64,000 nucleotides of DNA from Phocoena phocoena (lineage: Eukaryota; Chordata; Mammalia; Artiodactyla; Phocoenidae). The position numbers were made by a program, and so were the translations under genes. Shown piece by piece: positions 23,470 through 34,299 of this stretch. The stretch spans positions 70,547,223 through 70,611,222 of the forward strand of contig NC_089230.1 in assembly GCF_963924675.1 (NCBI RefSeq). Reading direction: 5' to 3'. Position 1 is the first letter of the stretch, and every line of letters begins with the position of its first letter. The notes under the pieces are model-generated. The model did no database searches and was not told where the DNA came from. It saw only the letters and a program-made list of their open reading frames with translations.

Positions 23470-23690
23470 TAAACAAAAAGCTCAGCTTGGAATCAAAAGA
23501 TGTGGGTTGGAAATCTGGCTCTACTCCTTATTCACTGTGTGTCCTTGGGCTCCTTATCTAACCTTTGTGAGTCTGTTTTCTTACTCATATAACTGGGACA
23601 ATAATTCCTAACAACAGGATTGTTGTGTGAATTAAATGAGGTAATACATTCATTGATTCATTCATTTATATGCCAAACAAACAATATTTC
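23470..23690 (+). repeat. MIR SINE
   Basis: MIR phrases in sense order: 'gatgtgggttggaaatctggctctactcc', 'actgtgtgtccttgggc', 'ttgttgtgtgaattaaatgaggtaatac'. Good central match; the 3' end is decayed. Confidence 0.8.
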
Positions 23691-23981
23691 TCAGTGTAAG
23701 TTGGCACCATTTGATCTTAATGAGTAACATAAGTTGCAAAAAGGAAAAAGATGATTATTTACTTCAGTTCCTTTCCATTTGAATAGATTCCATCAGTACT
23801 GTAAGGAATGTCCTTCCTTAAGAGTTATCCCCTCTTTCTTGAGGCTTCATGCTCCTGCCTTTCATTTGCTCTAAGTGTTTAATTTGTTTTTTAATCTTAA
23901 AACTACCAGTAAGTATCAAATTAGTTTTTATATTCTCTGGAGATGTATTCCTTTTAAAGATATATTTTCCTTCATTTTCAG

Positions 23982-24072
23982 GAAAGTTGCGTCAGTACGT
24001 CCTTTGGAGGGTCTTCCCTCTCCTGTGACCAAGCCTGTCTTAGGGATGAGTTGTGCCATGATTCATGGACCG
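23982..24072 (+). CDS. Candidate internal coding exon (hypothetical)
   Basis: A 91-nt segment lies between a good acceptor (tccttcattttcag, ends 23981) and a strong donor (ccg|gtgagg, 24073). Two of three frames are open. In the frame that fits its neighbours it encodes about 30 residues with four cysteines (starts ESCVSTSFGGSS) and changes phase from 0 to 1. The other open frame starts KVASVRPLEG. I recognise no domain. The cysteines would suit an extracellular protein, but there is no signal peptide in the proposed chain, which weakens that idea. Confidence 0.2.
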
Positions 24073-24624
24073 GTGAGGGTGGACACAGGTTCACCTGTAT
24101 TTGGTTTGTTTGTGTGTTTTTAATCCTCAAAATCTCCTCTTAATCAGCATCTTTTATTTTTGTTATTTAAAAAATCTGTGGAGCCATTCGCCCATGGATC
24201 CCAAATCTATACAACCTTTTGGCTGTGGGGAAAGACCTGAAAAATGAATTCAAAAGAGTGACTATGTTAAAAGTTAGGGATTGTTATCAAAAGTAGAGGA
24301 AAAGAAGAAATATCCTTTCTGCCTTTATTTCATGGCACATTTCTCTCCAGGGATTCTCTGATGTGTGGTGACATGTTCAGGACACATCACAGATGCGTCC
24401 AAACACCATTCATGGCAAAAGAGGAGGAAGAACTGAACAATATGTTTTTACCTCTGCTATGCCTCCTCTGAAAGGACCTATCTGTAATTTCTGCATTAGT
24501 CAGAGGAATTTTTTTCATCTTTACTTTCAGGACACGGCAGAAATAATAGTGTGTTCTTTTTTAAACAAACAAACAAATCACTTTGCTGTCAATAACTGTC
24601 TAACCTTTTGGGAACCACAGAAGC

Positions 24625-24930
24625 ACATGAACATTTATTGAGAACCAATTCTGTACAAGGTATTGTACTACGGAAAATATAAAGATAATAGGTGCCTGTC
24701 TTCAAGCAACTTATGGTCTTCTTGGGCAGATATAAAACATACCATATATAAAACTGTCATCCAAGGTAGTGGGTAGCACATGACATCTGAATTCTATGAA
24801 GGTGCTATGGTAGGGGATATATTGCCTCTGGTAGAGAGGTTATTGTAAACATCTGGGAGGAAAGAGCCCTGAGGATTGGTAAGAGTTTGATGGTCAGAGA
24901 TAAATAGCTATTCCAGGTAAAATAATAGAA
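24625..24930 (-). repeat. L2 LINE 3' region, minus strand
   Basis: 'catgaacatttattgagaacc' at 24627 followed by 'aaggtattgtac' is a decayed reversed L2 3' end. It is followed by L2 body wording ('tgtcttcaagcaacttatggtc', 'catctgggaggaaagagccctgagg'). Confidence 0.6.
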
Positions 24931-24970
24931 TTATATGGGTAGAGCTTAATGACTGAATGAATAACAAAAT

Positions 24971-25200
24971 GAGTAAGTTTTTTTTTTTTTTTCTGTACGC
25001 GGGCCTCTCACTGTTGTGGCCTGTCCCATTGCAGAGCACAGGCTCTGGACGCACAGGCTCAGCGGCCATGGCTCACAGTCCCAGTCGCTCCGCGGCATGT
25101 GGGATCCTCCCGGACCGGGGCACGAACCCGTGTCCCCTGCATCGGCAGGCGGACTCTCAACCACTGCGCCACCAGGGAAGCCCATTGAATAAGTTTTGAA
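24971..25200 (-). mobile_element. CHR SINE, minus strand
   Basis: Body about 24979-25183: T-run, then the reversed CHR unit ending 'gccaccagggaagccc' at 25183. Flanks tgagtaagttt (24970) and tgaataagttt (25186) form a near-perfect TSD. B box in reverse ('ggcacgaaccc') at about 25120. It lies in the putative intron about 95 bp before the 25280 acceptor. Confidence 0.93.
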
Positions 25201-25279
25201 TAGCTAAAAAATTGAATTTAATATAAATGCTAGGAGACAATTTAGTGTGGCTGCTATAATTTAAATTTTTAAATTTCAG

Positions 25280-25461
25280 GGGAATTCCTACCCAACCATG
25301 ATGATGTAAAGAGCGCATACTACAAAATGCACAAATACAAACAAATGTTAGATGATGCAATCCAGATGGTCAATCCTGGCCTCAACTGCTTGTGGTCCTT
25401 GGATAAGAAGAAGTCAAAAATCAATGCCCAGAACTCTGAAATTCAGCCAAATTCCCTCTAA
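25280..25461 (+). CDS. Candidate terminal coding exon (hypothetical)
   Basis: Acceptor tttttaaatttcag ends at 25279. Entering in phase 1, the first codon (GGG with the last base of 24072) is followed by 59 open codons, GAA at 25282 to TAA at 25459-25461. The text reads like real protein: it begins EFLPNHDDVKSAYYKMHKYK, with alternating charged and hydrophobic residues suggesting helix, and has a lysine-rich tail (DKKKSKINAQ). I do not recognise the family. With 22541-22585 and 23982-24072 it would give about 105 residues. No AATAAA lies within several hundred bases; the nearest ones are near 26398 and 26463. Chance cannot be excluded. Confidence 0.25.
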
Positions 25462-25474
25462 AATGTTTGCTATC

Positions 25475-25681
25475 TCAGGGTTGCTCTGGGGTCAAAGGAA
25501 TTTTTGATTCTGGACATTTCATCACAAAATAATTTAGCTCATATCCACAGTCCATGCTGGGTTTAAGTTTCACAAACCCTGAGGGAGATATATCTGGTGG
25601 GAGAAGATCTGTGTCATCCCCGGCAATTTTCTTTTGGACGGAGAATACTCCTCTAACAAGGTTGTCAGGCACCAACCCCAT
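25475..25681 (-). other. Antisense open frame next to candidate exon
   Basis: 68 codons are open on the minus strand from an ATG at 25681, immediately beyond the candidate terminal exon. Composition is protein-like (prolines, mixed charge) but without recognised domain, splice context or promoter. Listed because it is adjacent to the exon-like cluster and not explained by a repeat. Confidence 0.12.
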
Positions 25682-25754
25682 GGAGCAGTGCCTTGTGCAG
25701 GAGGATTAATTGGCAAAGCAAGGATTCACAGCTATCAGAATCACCACTGCCATT

Positions 25755-25960
25755 CATTGTAGGCTGCCCAAGTGCCGGGCACTGTGCATCCACTCTGCAT
25801 ACACTGTCGTGTTTGCTCCTTGTGGCAGTTCTGGGGGAGCTACTGCCATACACAGTGTGTTTTTTACGTATTAAAACACAAAGGATGAGAAAGATTAGAA
25901 AGCCTGTCTAGGGTCTTAACAGATTCAAACCCACAAAGCCTGTGTTCTATCCATTTGGGA
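25755..25960 (-). repeat. MIR SINE, minus strand
   Basis: Reversed MIR order: 'aagtgccgggcactgtgcatcc' at 25770, 'aaaacacaaaggatgagaaa', 'gattcaaacccacaaagcctgtgttctatcca' at 25922-25953. Confidence 0.7.
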
Positions 25961-26291
25961 TTGTGACAATTCTAAACAGTACATTATTTGAGAGTTAGTC
26001 ACACTTGCTAAAGGAAAGTCTTACTGTTAAGCAAACAAGCAAATCAACCAATCGATAAATTGACCCTATTAACAAAAGCATGCTTGGGAAATACTTTCAA
26101 GACCTGAAACAATGAGTTAGGGGAGAAGTTACTTTTCCTTCTCTGCTGGTGTTTGCAGTGACACAGGAGAAAACTACACACCTACCCCAGAGCTTTGCCA
26201 AATTCCTCAGGCAGGTTGGCAGATAGGCTAGGTTTTATTTGTAAATATTGTAATTTGAACAGATTTATTTTCTAAATGTTTTCTATTAAAG

Positions 26292-26357
26292 GTCCCAAAT
26301 TCTAAAGTGAAGGTGAAGAAAGAGGAAGAGGAGAAGGAAGAGAACAAAATCATATTG
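26292..26357 (+). CDS. Candidate small exon, lysine/glutamate-rich (hypothetical)
   Basis: 66 nt (22 codons, phase 0 to 0) between acceptor tttctattaaag (ends 26291) and donor ttg|gttagt. Encodes VPNSKVKVKKEEEEKEENKI... The purine-rich core could equally be a simple-sequence stretch. It fits in phase with the next candidate at 27403. No family recognised. Confidence 0.12.
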
Positions 26358-27402
26358 GTTAGTTACCTGATAGTTTTTGAAATTCCCTAGTTTTATCAAT
26401 AAATATTTTCCTAGTCATTCATTTTCCTCTTCTAATGTCCCAATTGTTAAGAAAGAAATTTGAAATAAAATGTTAATTTTCCCCTGAAATTTCTCAACTC
26501 AATACTTATTTCCAAAGGAGTGAAGCACAATGTCTTATATGAATCATCATCAATTATCTCACATACTGTTTATTAAATGATCTCGGGTGGTTTATTAAAG
26601 TCAAGCATCAGATGTAAGTGTAATTCATCAGACTGATGAATCCTAGTTTTCAGCTCAATACACGGAGCTGAGTATATAGTATTCAATATACTATAACATA
26701 TACACAGTAAATAATGACAATACTGAATTCCAAGGCTTTTACTTGGTCTTGAGCCTTAAGGCTATTCTACAATTATACAATTTTTCTCTTCTCTTCAGAG
26801 TATGCTTGATCAGCTATAGATGTTGACGTTTCCTTCCATTTTAAATATTAAGTCATCTTTATGTATTGATATATGCACATACCATTTCTAAAGTGTTGGC
26901 TGCATTTGATGCATTTGGTGGGGAAAAGTAAACTTTGCGTGTATCATTCTCTATTTCTCAAGAAGAGAGCATAATGTTTTGAATAAGAACTGATGCCCAG
27001 CAAATGTCCTGTATTCATTTTTGTGTTTGACCTTGTCATTATAGAAGTCATCTCGCCACATGAAGACATTGCTAGCACGGAGCTTGAATAATTCCCACTT
27101 TAACCAAATATTCAAATAAAACATATCTGCATTCAGAATTCTATAAATTAATGACAATACTCATTTTTAAAAAAACTCAAAAGGGTAATAAATAATTAAA
27201 TCTAATAGAAAACTACCCAACTTTTCTTAGGGAAAAAGTATCACCTCTTCTAAGCCCTATAGATATAGCACTTGAACATCCAAAGGCAGAATTGAAGTAT
27301 TACATGCTAAATATTTTTTTTCTAAAAAACCAATTTGGGAACAACAAGATATATTTTTATGTCAATAATAATTTTTTTCATGCTTACATGTGTATTTAAC
27401 AG
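26358..27402. other. Unassigned AT-rich sequence, possibly intronic
   Basis: No recognised repeat. AT-rich throughout, ending in a T-rich stretch and an acceptor-like 'tgtatttaacag' at 27391-27402. Confidence 0.35.
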
Positions 27403-27487
27403 GTATCTGAGCTCTTTAGCCAAGACCAGGGAACTATGGGTCATAAGCAAAGTATGTGTTGGATGAGCAAACTCAAACTGCCAAAAG
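27403..27487 (+). CDS. Candidate exon (hypothetical)
   Basis: 85 nt from acceptor tgtatttaacag (ends 27402) to donor aaag|gtattt (27488). Open frame in phase 0 to 1, encoding VSELFSQDQGTMGHKQSM and on to a lysine-rich end. The open frame continues past the donor to 27738, so the donor is not required to explain it. No family is recognised. Confidence 0.13.
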
Positions 27488-29837
27488 GTATTTCCATGGA
27501 CTTGAAAAACATTTTTGAGGGGAACATTCAGAAATTTAGCTCATTTGGACCAGATCTTTTTGATTTTCAGTTTCCTTTTTTTCCAAGTCATGGAATAAAT
27601 TCTTTGATGGAACATACCAGGTTTGCACAGGCTAATGAAAAAGCCACATATACTTTTTTTTTTTTTGAGGCAAAACTCCTGGTAATGTTGTTCAAAGAAG
27701 ACAAGAGCCTTGCAATTAGGTTCATTAATGTAGCTTAGGGTCTGGTTTCCTTTACTCCATGGCTTCCAAAGGAAGATCGATCTCTATCCTTGTCTAGTAA
27801 AAGTATCAGTTTATAATGAAAGCATAACTCTTTGATGTATTTCTTTGTAGAATTTGCTCTCAGAAACTTTTGATGCTTTGCTCTATCTCCTCCTATTAGG
27901 GCTTTTAGCTAACCCCCAAAAGTCACCCACTAAAGCAGACACTCTGAAGTCCCACTGGGCTCCCATCAGTCCAATAGAGAGGGCTGACATGACATATTAG
28001 TCTTAAATCTAAAACATATGTTTGGAAAATGCCTAGTTTCCTGGCAATAATTAAGAATGCGACTTGGCAGATTGGCAGCCACATAAAACAATCGTTAGTA
28101 AACCCTATATTTATTATGTTCCCATTTTATGGAAATGAAACCCACATTACAAATATGTATAGGAAACTGGACCCAAAATGATGCACAGGTAGAATTAATT
28201 ATGATGAAGATGAAAAGAACATCGGTAGTTTTTACTAATTCACTTTCTTTATCCCAGAAAAGGTCTCCCCCAAAAGGAGCCACATCAAAACATTTTAAGA
28301 TTTCTTTCTATTAACTTATACAATAAATAATGACATCTTGGATAAATTTCCTCATCAGCACTCATCTGTCAGTGTGTCTCACTAAAGAGTTCTGGTGTAC
28401 AACTAATTAAGATAAGATCCTGGAGTCATAGGAGACTTTTGGTTTATAAATGTTGTAAAGAAAATTCCAGATACTTAAAAAGCCCCTTCAACTGTTCTGT
28501 GAATACATGCATTATAACCTACATTATATATATATATATATATGTATACATTTATATAATAAATAGACACACATATTTAGGAATGATATGCAGTAAGAAT
28601 ACACAAGTATAGCTACATTTCTTGTTAAAATATTGAAATAATTCTGACCCAGTTCAAAAATATCTGTTGCCTCCCATGTGTAACTCTGTCTTTTCCCTTC
28701 GGACCCATTGGATCTCCCCATAATCTAGCAAATAGTTAATGGCTCCGGCCTCCGCTCCATTGTCCTTTCTGTTCAGTGGGTGCCTGTGTTGTACTGGTTG
28801 TTATATACCTTGAAAATTACTTCTTAACACAAGTATTGGCTCATGTGCATGACCTGTCCACACACGAAGTGAGGAAACTCTCTACTCTGAACGGCAACAG
28901 TGTTAGTAGAAGCCACATGGTCAAGAAGGCTATGGAACCAGCCAACCAACAGCAAGTGGGTAAACACACAACCACATTATTTTAGTTATTCATGAATGTA
29001 CAGCAAATTGTCTCGATATTTTTCTCCTGAAGAAATAAATAAGTTGCTGTAGACTATATCAAAGAGAGGCAAGTAGGTCCAGTTCAGGAAATGTTGGAAA
29101 AGTGGCCATGGCCATGAAGTGTGTATAGGACAAAAAATACAGCTGGCAAACTTTCCCATGGTGCATCTTCCATCTATAAAAGTGAAGAAACAGAAGTTTT
29201 CATTCTCTATTTGCCTGGTTCTGTGTGAAATAAACCAGGTCATCTAAGCAATAACTCTTATTTTGTTTTTGAAATTGCTGACTCTGAAAAAAAATTCTCT
29301 TTGTTACAAAGTTCAAATTCCAAATAAAACCGTGGGATGGGGCATTCAAAAGAGTGTCTGGAGAAAATGTTTTACAGTTAGAATCATCTTAAAATATGTT
29401 AGAGACTATAACACTAATTGTTTTCCTTTTATCTTTAATTTTTTGCATTTTTATATTCTCACTTGCTGATATTTTCTATATAAATTTTAGAGCACTTTTG
29501 GCCATTTAGATAGTAGTTTGTACATTATTAAGCAAGAATACTAGTTTCATTCTTTCATACAGTCTTTCACTTTACATGTATTTACTGATTCTGCTTGGGA
29601 GTTTTATTTGACTTGGTAGGATGTCCTACCAACTCTAGACATAAGTGCACTTAATAAGAAATCAATAATTAAATTTAACAACCATATATTGTATCCAGCA
29701 TTTTGTCACAATTCAAGTATTCATTAATTCAATTGAATTAAAGTGGTTTGCCATTTATCAGTGGTTTTTAAGCAACTCTTTGTGAGTTCTAACCATGATT
29801 TTGAGGCTCTCCAGAATTATAATGATTATAGCAAATG
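27488..29837. other. Unassigned non-coding sequence
   Basis: About 2.3 kb without a recognised repeat except a (TA)n run at 28525-28543. Opposite-strand frames overlap at 28095-28314 and 28986-29243 without support. Confidence 0.4.
28525..28543. repeat. (TA)n microsatellite
   Basis: About nine TA units, followed by 'tgtatacatttatata', in AT-rich surroundings. Confidence 0.9.
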
Positions 29838-30115
29838 ATGCTGGTGGTATAATCCCGTGGTTAAGCACAGAAGCTCTGAAGGTAGAAGACAAGCAAAGTA
29901 AACAACCAGTTAGATTTACACCTGAAACTGCCAGTTACTAACCCTATGACCATGTGCAAATTATTTTAACCTCTCTCTATCTCAGTTTCCTTAGCTGTAA
30001 AATGAGGGTAAGGATTAAATAGAATAATGATTGTGTCTGACATATAAATAAATAAAAGCCAGTAGCAGTAATAGTAGCATCAGTAGTAGTATTAGTAATT
30101 ATCATACACTATGAA
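29838..30115 (+). repeat. MIR SINE
   Basis: Sense MIR order: 'ggtggtataatcccgtggttaagcacagaagctctgaagg' at 29842, 'accctatgaccatgtgcaaattattttaacctctctctatctcagtttcc', 'gctgtaaaatgagggtaaggattaaat'. The 3' end is replaced by an AGTAGT-rich simple segment near 30057-30100. Confidence 0.85.
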
Positions 30116-30225
30116 GACTGATTCTCAGAAAGTTATGAAACTTTCTGAGACGGGGCAACACTGGAATGTTTTCATCAGCTCAGAAGAACTGTTAACTTTG
30201 ACTCTGCTTTAATCACCTCCTCTTT

Positions 30226-30775
30226 ATCCTGTTGGTGAGGGAGGGATTCCCGCCCTAGGGTTATAAGGTTGACCAACAATACCCAACACTGGACGGATGA
30301 GATCAACAGCAGTTTGTTAGTCACATATACTCACAACCCAGAGGGTGGGACACTGCATGCCATGGGGGGCCACATGAAGGTTGTGCTCAGGAACAGAGTG
30401 ATAAACCGGGGCTGTAGATGTATCAAGAAGATGAAGTGCCCTCTGGTTTCCACAGGAGGATATGATTGACTTGTTTGAATAATTCCTTAGACCGGCAGGG
30501 AGCTAAAGCCCACTACTTAGGAATAAGCAGGCACTGTGCCTGGTCCCCTTGATAAGGAGGGCTGTTTGGCTAGGAGACCTCACCCGTAGAACAGAGCACG
30601 GAGGGGATTTTGCAGTTAGGCCAGAGGAGTCCCTCCTGATTGCACCAGATGTCACGGCAGCACGTATATTGGGACTTAATATAGGCCTTACATCACATCT
30701 CTTCTCCATGATGTCATTATTCTCAAAACAAAACAAAAAACCTGAATGATGCTCAATTAAGTTGACTGAGTACTG
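30226..30775 (-). repeat. LTR-like dispersed repeat
   Basis: A compact GC-moderate block unlike its flanks. It includes 'gagatcaacagcagtttgttagtcac' and 'gataaaccggggctgtagatg', wording I associate with endogenous-retrovirus LTRs of laurasiatherians, lying in reverse. No internal viral genes adjoin it, so it would be a solo LTR. Family and exact ends are uncertain. Confidence 0.35.
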
Positions 30776-32124
30776 CCAGGTACAGGAATTTTAAGACCTG
30801 CTGAGATTATTCATCTGGACATGGTTAAGTCTCACTTGTGGGAAGGAAGATACCACCCACGGTTACCTCACCACTTTTCAGAGTGAAATGGACACATGGC
30901 CACCCGGTACATGGTAAGGGAACTGCATCAGACAATCCAGGTCTACAGACATGCAAATGCTCTATTCGTGCTCTGATTAATTCAGATCACCCATGTACTG
31001 GGTCATTATGTAATTATGTGACCAATATTGACATCACTTTTTGGTTTAAGAGACCAGGCTGCCAAATAACATTGCTCTCCTATTAGTCCTCTTCTTTATG
31101 TACCCAAGAGTCTACTTCATGTGGCTGCCCAGCTAGCTATTTCCAGATGGCAGGAGAACAAAGAGCTAATTGCTTTCTCTGTTTTATCTCACTGCTCTAA
31201 AATGTGCTTTTGCATAGGGAATAGTCTCTGTTTCAGCAAGCCAAAGGTTAGGTGTCCTCTTTATACTATTATTTGGGGAGACATCCAAGAATAACCATAC
31301 TTTTCCTTGTGATCAGCACATCATCAGAGTTGCTTCTTTTATCAAATATTTCCATTTTAAAGAATGAAATGTTGTCAATGGCTTAGATATCATTGGATAT
31401 TCATTTTTCTTGTGTCATTATTGTTTCTCTTGGGTATAAGAATATAGAGACATTTTAATTTTTGTCCCAGAAAATTAAAAAAGACAGTATTTAAATTTTA
31501 AGTACAGAAATTAAATTCTCCAACTGTCAGCAACTGGCCTTGAAGCTTCTGTCAAGGGATGAACCCAGAGCAGCGTGGTGGGTCTGGGTGAGTGTTTACA
31601 GTCAGCACCTCATAATTCAAAAGCCTACAGTTTATTCCTTTCCTGCTGTTTTTCACTCCTCTGGAGATAGGGCTTTAGGATTTTACTTTGTCATTAGTAT
31701 CTCCAGCACAGATTTTGTAGGGGGCATGAAAGAAGAAAGAATTTAAAACCATCAATTTCACTATCTTAGCAACTCTGGTAAAAAAAAAAAATTTAAAGAG
31801 CAAAATTAAAATTAAAAATGACACTGGATTATTGCGGAACTCAGTTATACATTCTCACCCTCTCTGTATCATATACATCTGATAGAGCTTGACATGGTGT
31901 CATTTATAATGTGACATACGACATATACGAAGGGGTAAAAATGCACATAGCAATTTATTCAATTGGCTTATATCAACTAATTCCAAAACAAATCAACAAT
32001 TAAGTTTTTGCATCTACTACGTATACAATGTTGCAACATTGGTGGTCAGCTCTGTAGTTAAATATGTGTCATTTTACTTAGCTTCAAAACTTTTAGAGTT
32101 ATTTGACTAGCCATGCAAACTAAT
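30776..32124. other. Unassigned non-coding sequence
   Basis: No exon or repeat assigned. Short frames of 68-82 codons at 30838-31086 and 31540-31746 lack splice context or recognised domains. Confidence 0.4.
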
Positions 32125-32413
32125 TACAGTTGACCTTTGAACAACACGGGTTTGAACTACAAGGGTCCATGTAATACAGGGACTTATTTTAATAAATAAC
32201 AGTAACACGTTTTTGCAGTTGGTTGAATCTGCAGATGCAGCGGAACCGGGGTACAGTGGGTTGTCTTTGAGACTTGAGCATCCATGGATTTTGGTATCCA
32301 CTGAGGGTCCTGGAGTCAATCCCCTGAGGATACCCAGGGCCAGCTGTATGTGGATTTTCAACTGCACAGAGATCAGTGCCCCTAACCGTGGCGTTGTCCA
32401 AGGGTCAACTATA
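32125..32413. mobile_element. Tigger-type (Tc1/mariner superfamily) DNA transposon, internally deleted
   Basis: Element 32127-32411, flanked on both sides by the TA target duplication (32125-32126, 32412-32413). The ends are inverted repeats: cagttgacctttgaacaaca at the left; the right end gttgtccaagggtcaacta is its diverged reverse complement. Inside lies MER2-like wording ('ggttgaatctgcagatgcag', 'catggattttggtatccac'). At about 285 bp it is a non-autonomous copy without transposase. Confidence 0.8.
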
Positions 32414-32639
32414 ATTTCTTTGAATCTCAATTATAATCCAAATGATGGTTGTAGAACTCTATGAATTAATGAATAAATAACCTCGAATAGCATATTTTAA
32501 GGGCTAAAGTATTACATGTTAAACTAAATATCATCTTACAGCCCATAAATGCAGTAGAATTTTAGATAAATATTCAGAAAGGCCTCAAAAATTTTAAATT
32601 CTAGAATTTGGACACTGTAACTTAATCCTTGTATCAATC
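32414..32639. other. Unassigned AT-rich spacer
   Basis: Nothing recognised. Confidence 0.4.
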
Positions 32640-33130
32640 ACAGACTCACCAGGAAGACAAAGATTTTGGAATATTTACAACAGAGGGGGATTTAGTGTAG
32701 GGATTGATTACATAGATGATGGAGAGTCTGAGAATTTAAAGAGGGGATGTTGAGGTAATCAAAGTTTAGCAATAGCAGGAAGCCATTACCACTCATCAGC
32801 TGAAGACATAAAGGAAGGAAGGGGTGCTAGTGGTGCCCATGGCAGGAGTTGGGAGCTGGAGTTACAGCCACTACAGAGTCATCACCAGAGGAGGGAAAGA
32901 AAATGAGAAATACCCTAAGTTCACTCTTCCTCTTGCCCTCCAGCCTCTAGCTGTGTTTCCCATTGGCCGAACCCCTTTGGAAGCCAGCTTATATGGAAGT
33001 TAAGAACATGACCTGCAAGGACCAGTATTCTACCTCTCTGCTCCATTTCCTATCACCTCCTGACCCTGAAACATGGAGCAGAGCAAGAGAAGCACCACAA
33101 ATAGACGCAATGGCATACAGGCCTACAACT
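32640..33130. repeat. Old dispersed repeat, family not assigned
   Basis: Phrases such as 'gcaatagcaggaagccattacc', 'ggagttgggagctggagttacagcc' and 'cccattggccgaacccctttggaagccagc' are familiar from a mammalian interspersed repeat, probably an LTR. A 140-codon plus frame (32963-33385) begins inside it and is therefore not a gene candidate. Confidence 0.45.
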
Positions 33131-34290
33131 GGCACTGGCACAATTCCTACATGTTTCATTCTAAACAATCTAGAGCACTTTCATCAACACATAAAAGTAC
33201 CTAATTATGAACTTCTTGTTGTAACAATTATATGGAGATATCTATGTAAATCCTTTTCTAAATATGTGAGAAATAGTTTTCAAACTGCATTGTCTAGAAG
33301 AAAATATTGTGAAAGAGTTATGTTATATGCTGTATGCTTGATGCAGGTCTCTGTATTGTATACAAATGTTATGTCTTGCAAGTAGTTAAGAAAGGAGTAT
33401 AACGTACATATGTTGTAAATTCTTTTGTTTCTATAGAGCTCAAATATTTTAATAAAAATAATAAGTGCAGTGAATTTTCTTTATTCAATATGTATTCATG
33501 TTGACCATCACCCATTGCTTCTGAAATTCATTGTCTTTTTTCTGTAACACTTATCTCTGCACTTTACAAATTATCTCTCCATTTTTCTATCTATCCTCTT
33601 TCTACCTATTGAGAGGAGATTAGTTTATTAAGATCCTTAAAAATCCTTTTTCATTGGGTCTAAACTGCTGAAAGCATTTCTTTATGTCACCATGCAGCAT
33701 CCCCAATAAGTAATATATAAAAATATCTTTTACAAACAGTAAAGAGCATTCTTTTTAGTCGACATAATTAGAACCAAGGATTGTTTGGCTAATTTTAAAA
33801 ACTAGATAAAATCAGGAATCATAAATATCTCTATATTAAAAGTTTTATTTCACTTTACTATACACTGATTTGCCAGTCTTTTCATGCCTTGTGGTTTTCC
33901 TTGGGGATGCTTTATCAATAATGCTTCATCTAGATGCCCAGTACCCATTTATTTAGAGCTGAGTGAAATATAAAAAAATAAATAAAAATATAAATAATAT
34001 AAATAGATAAAAAATATAAAATAAAATGACAAATATAAATTAATATATAAAAAATTATAAAGTATTTGAGGGCTGAAGCATCCTAGATTTTTATGTTGCC
34101 CACATTTTTGTTATTTGCACATATCTAATTCAACAAGATTATTTTTGCAATTTGTTTTTATCAAATCTTTCACAGGTTTAAACTTAGTTTTCAGAGAATA
34201 AACAAGTTTCTTTTCACATCCCTGTTTCATTAATATGTGGATAATTAATTTACCTACATACATGGTAAAATCTTATAGGCATAATCAGTT
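33131..34290. other. Unassigned AT-rich sequence with low-complexity core
   Basis: Contains an A/T-only-like low-complexity stretch at about 33966-34062 (repeated 'ataaaaatataaat' type words) and AATAAA-like hexamers near 33451. No gene or repeat family is recognised. Confidence 0.4.
33966..34062. repeat. AT-rich low-complexity tract
   Basis: Nearly pure A/T for about 95 bp with only isolated G or C. Confidence 0.9.
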
Positions 34291-34299
34291 TTAAGGATG

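Noticed and set aside
32963..33385. 140-codon plus-strand open frame
   Set aside because: The first third lies inside an old dispersed repeat. The rest has no recognised domain.
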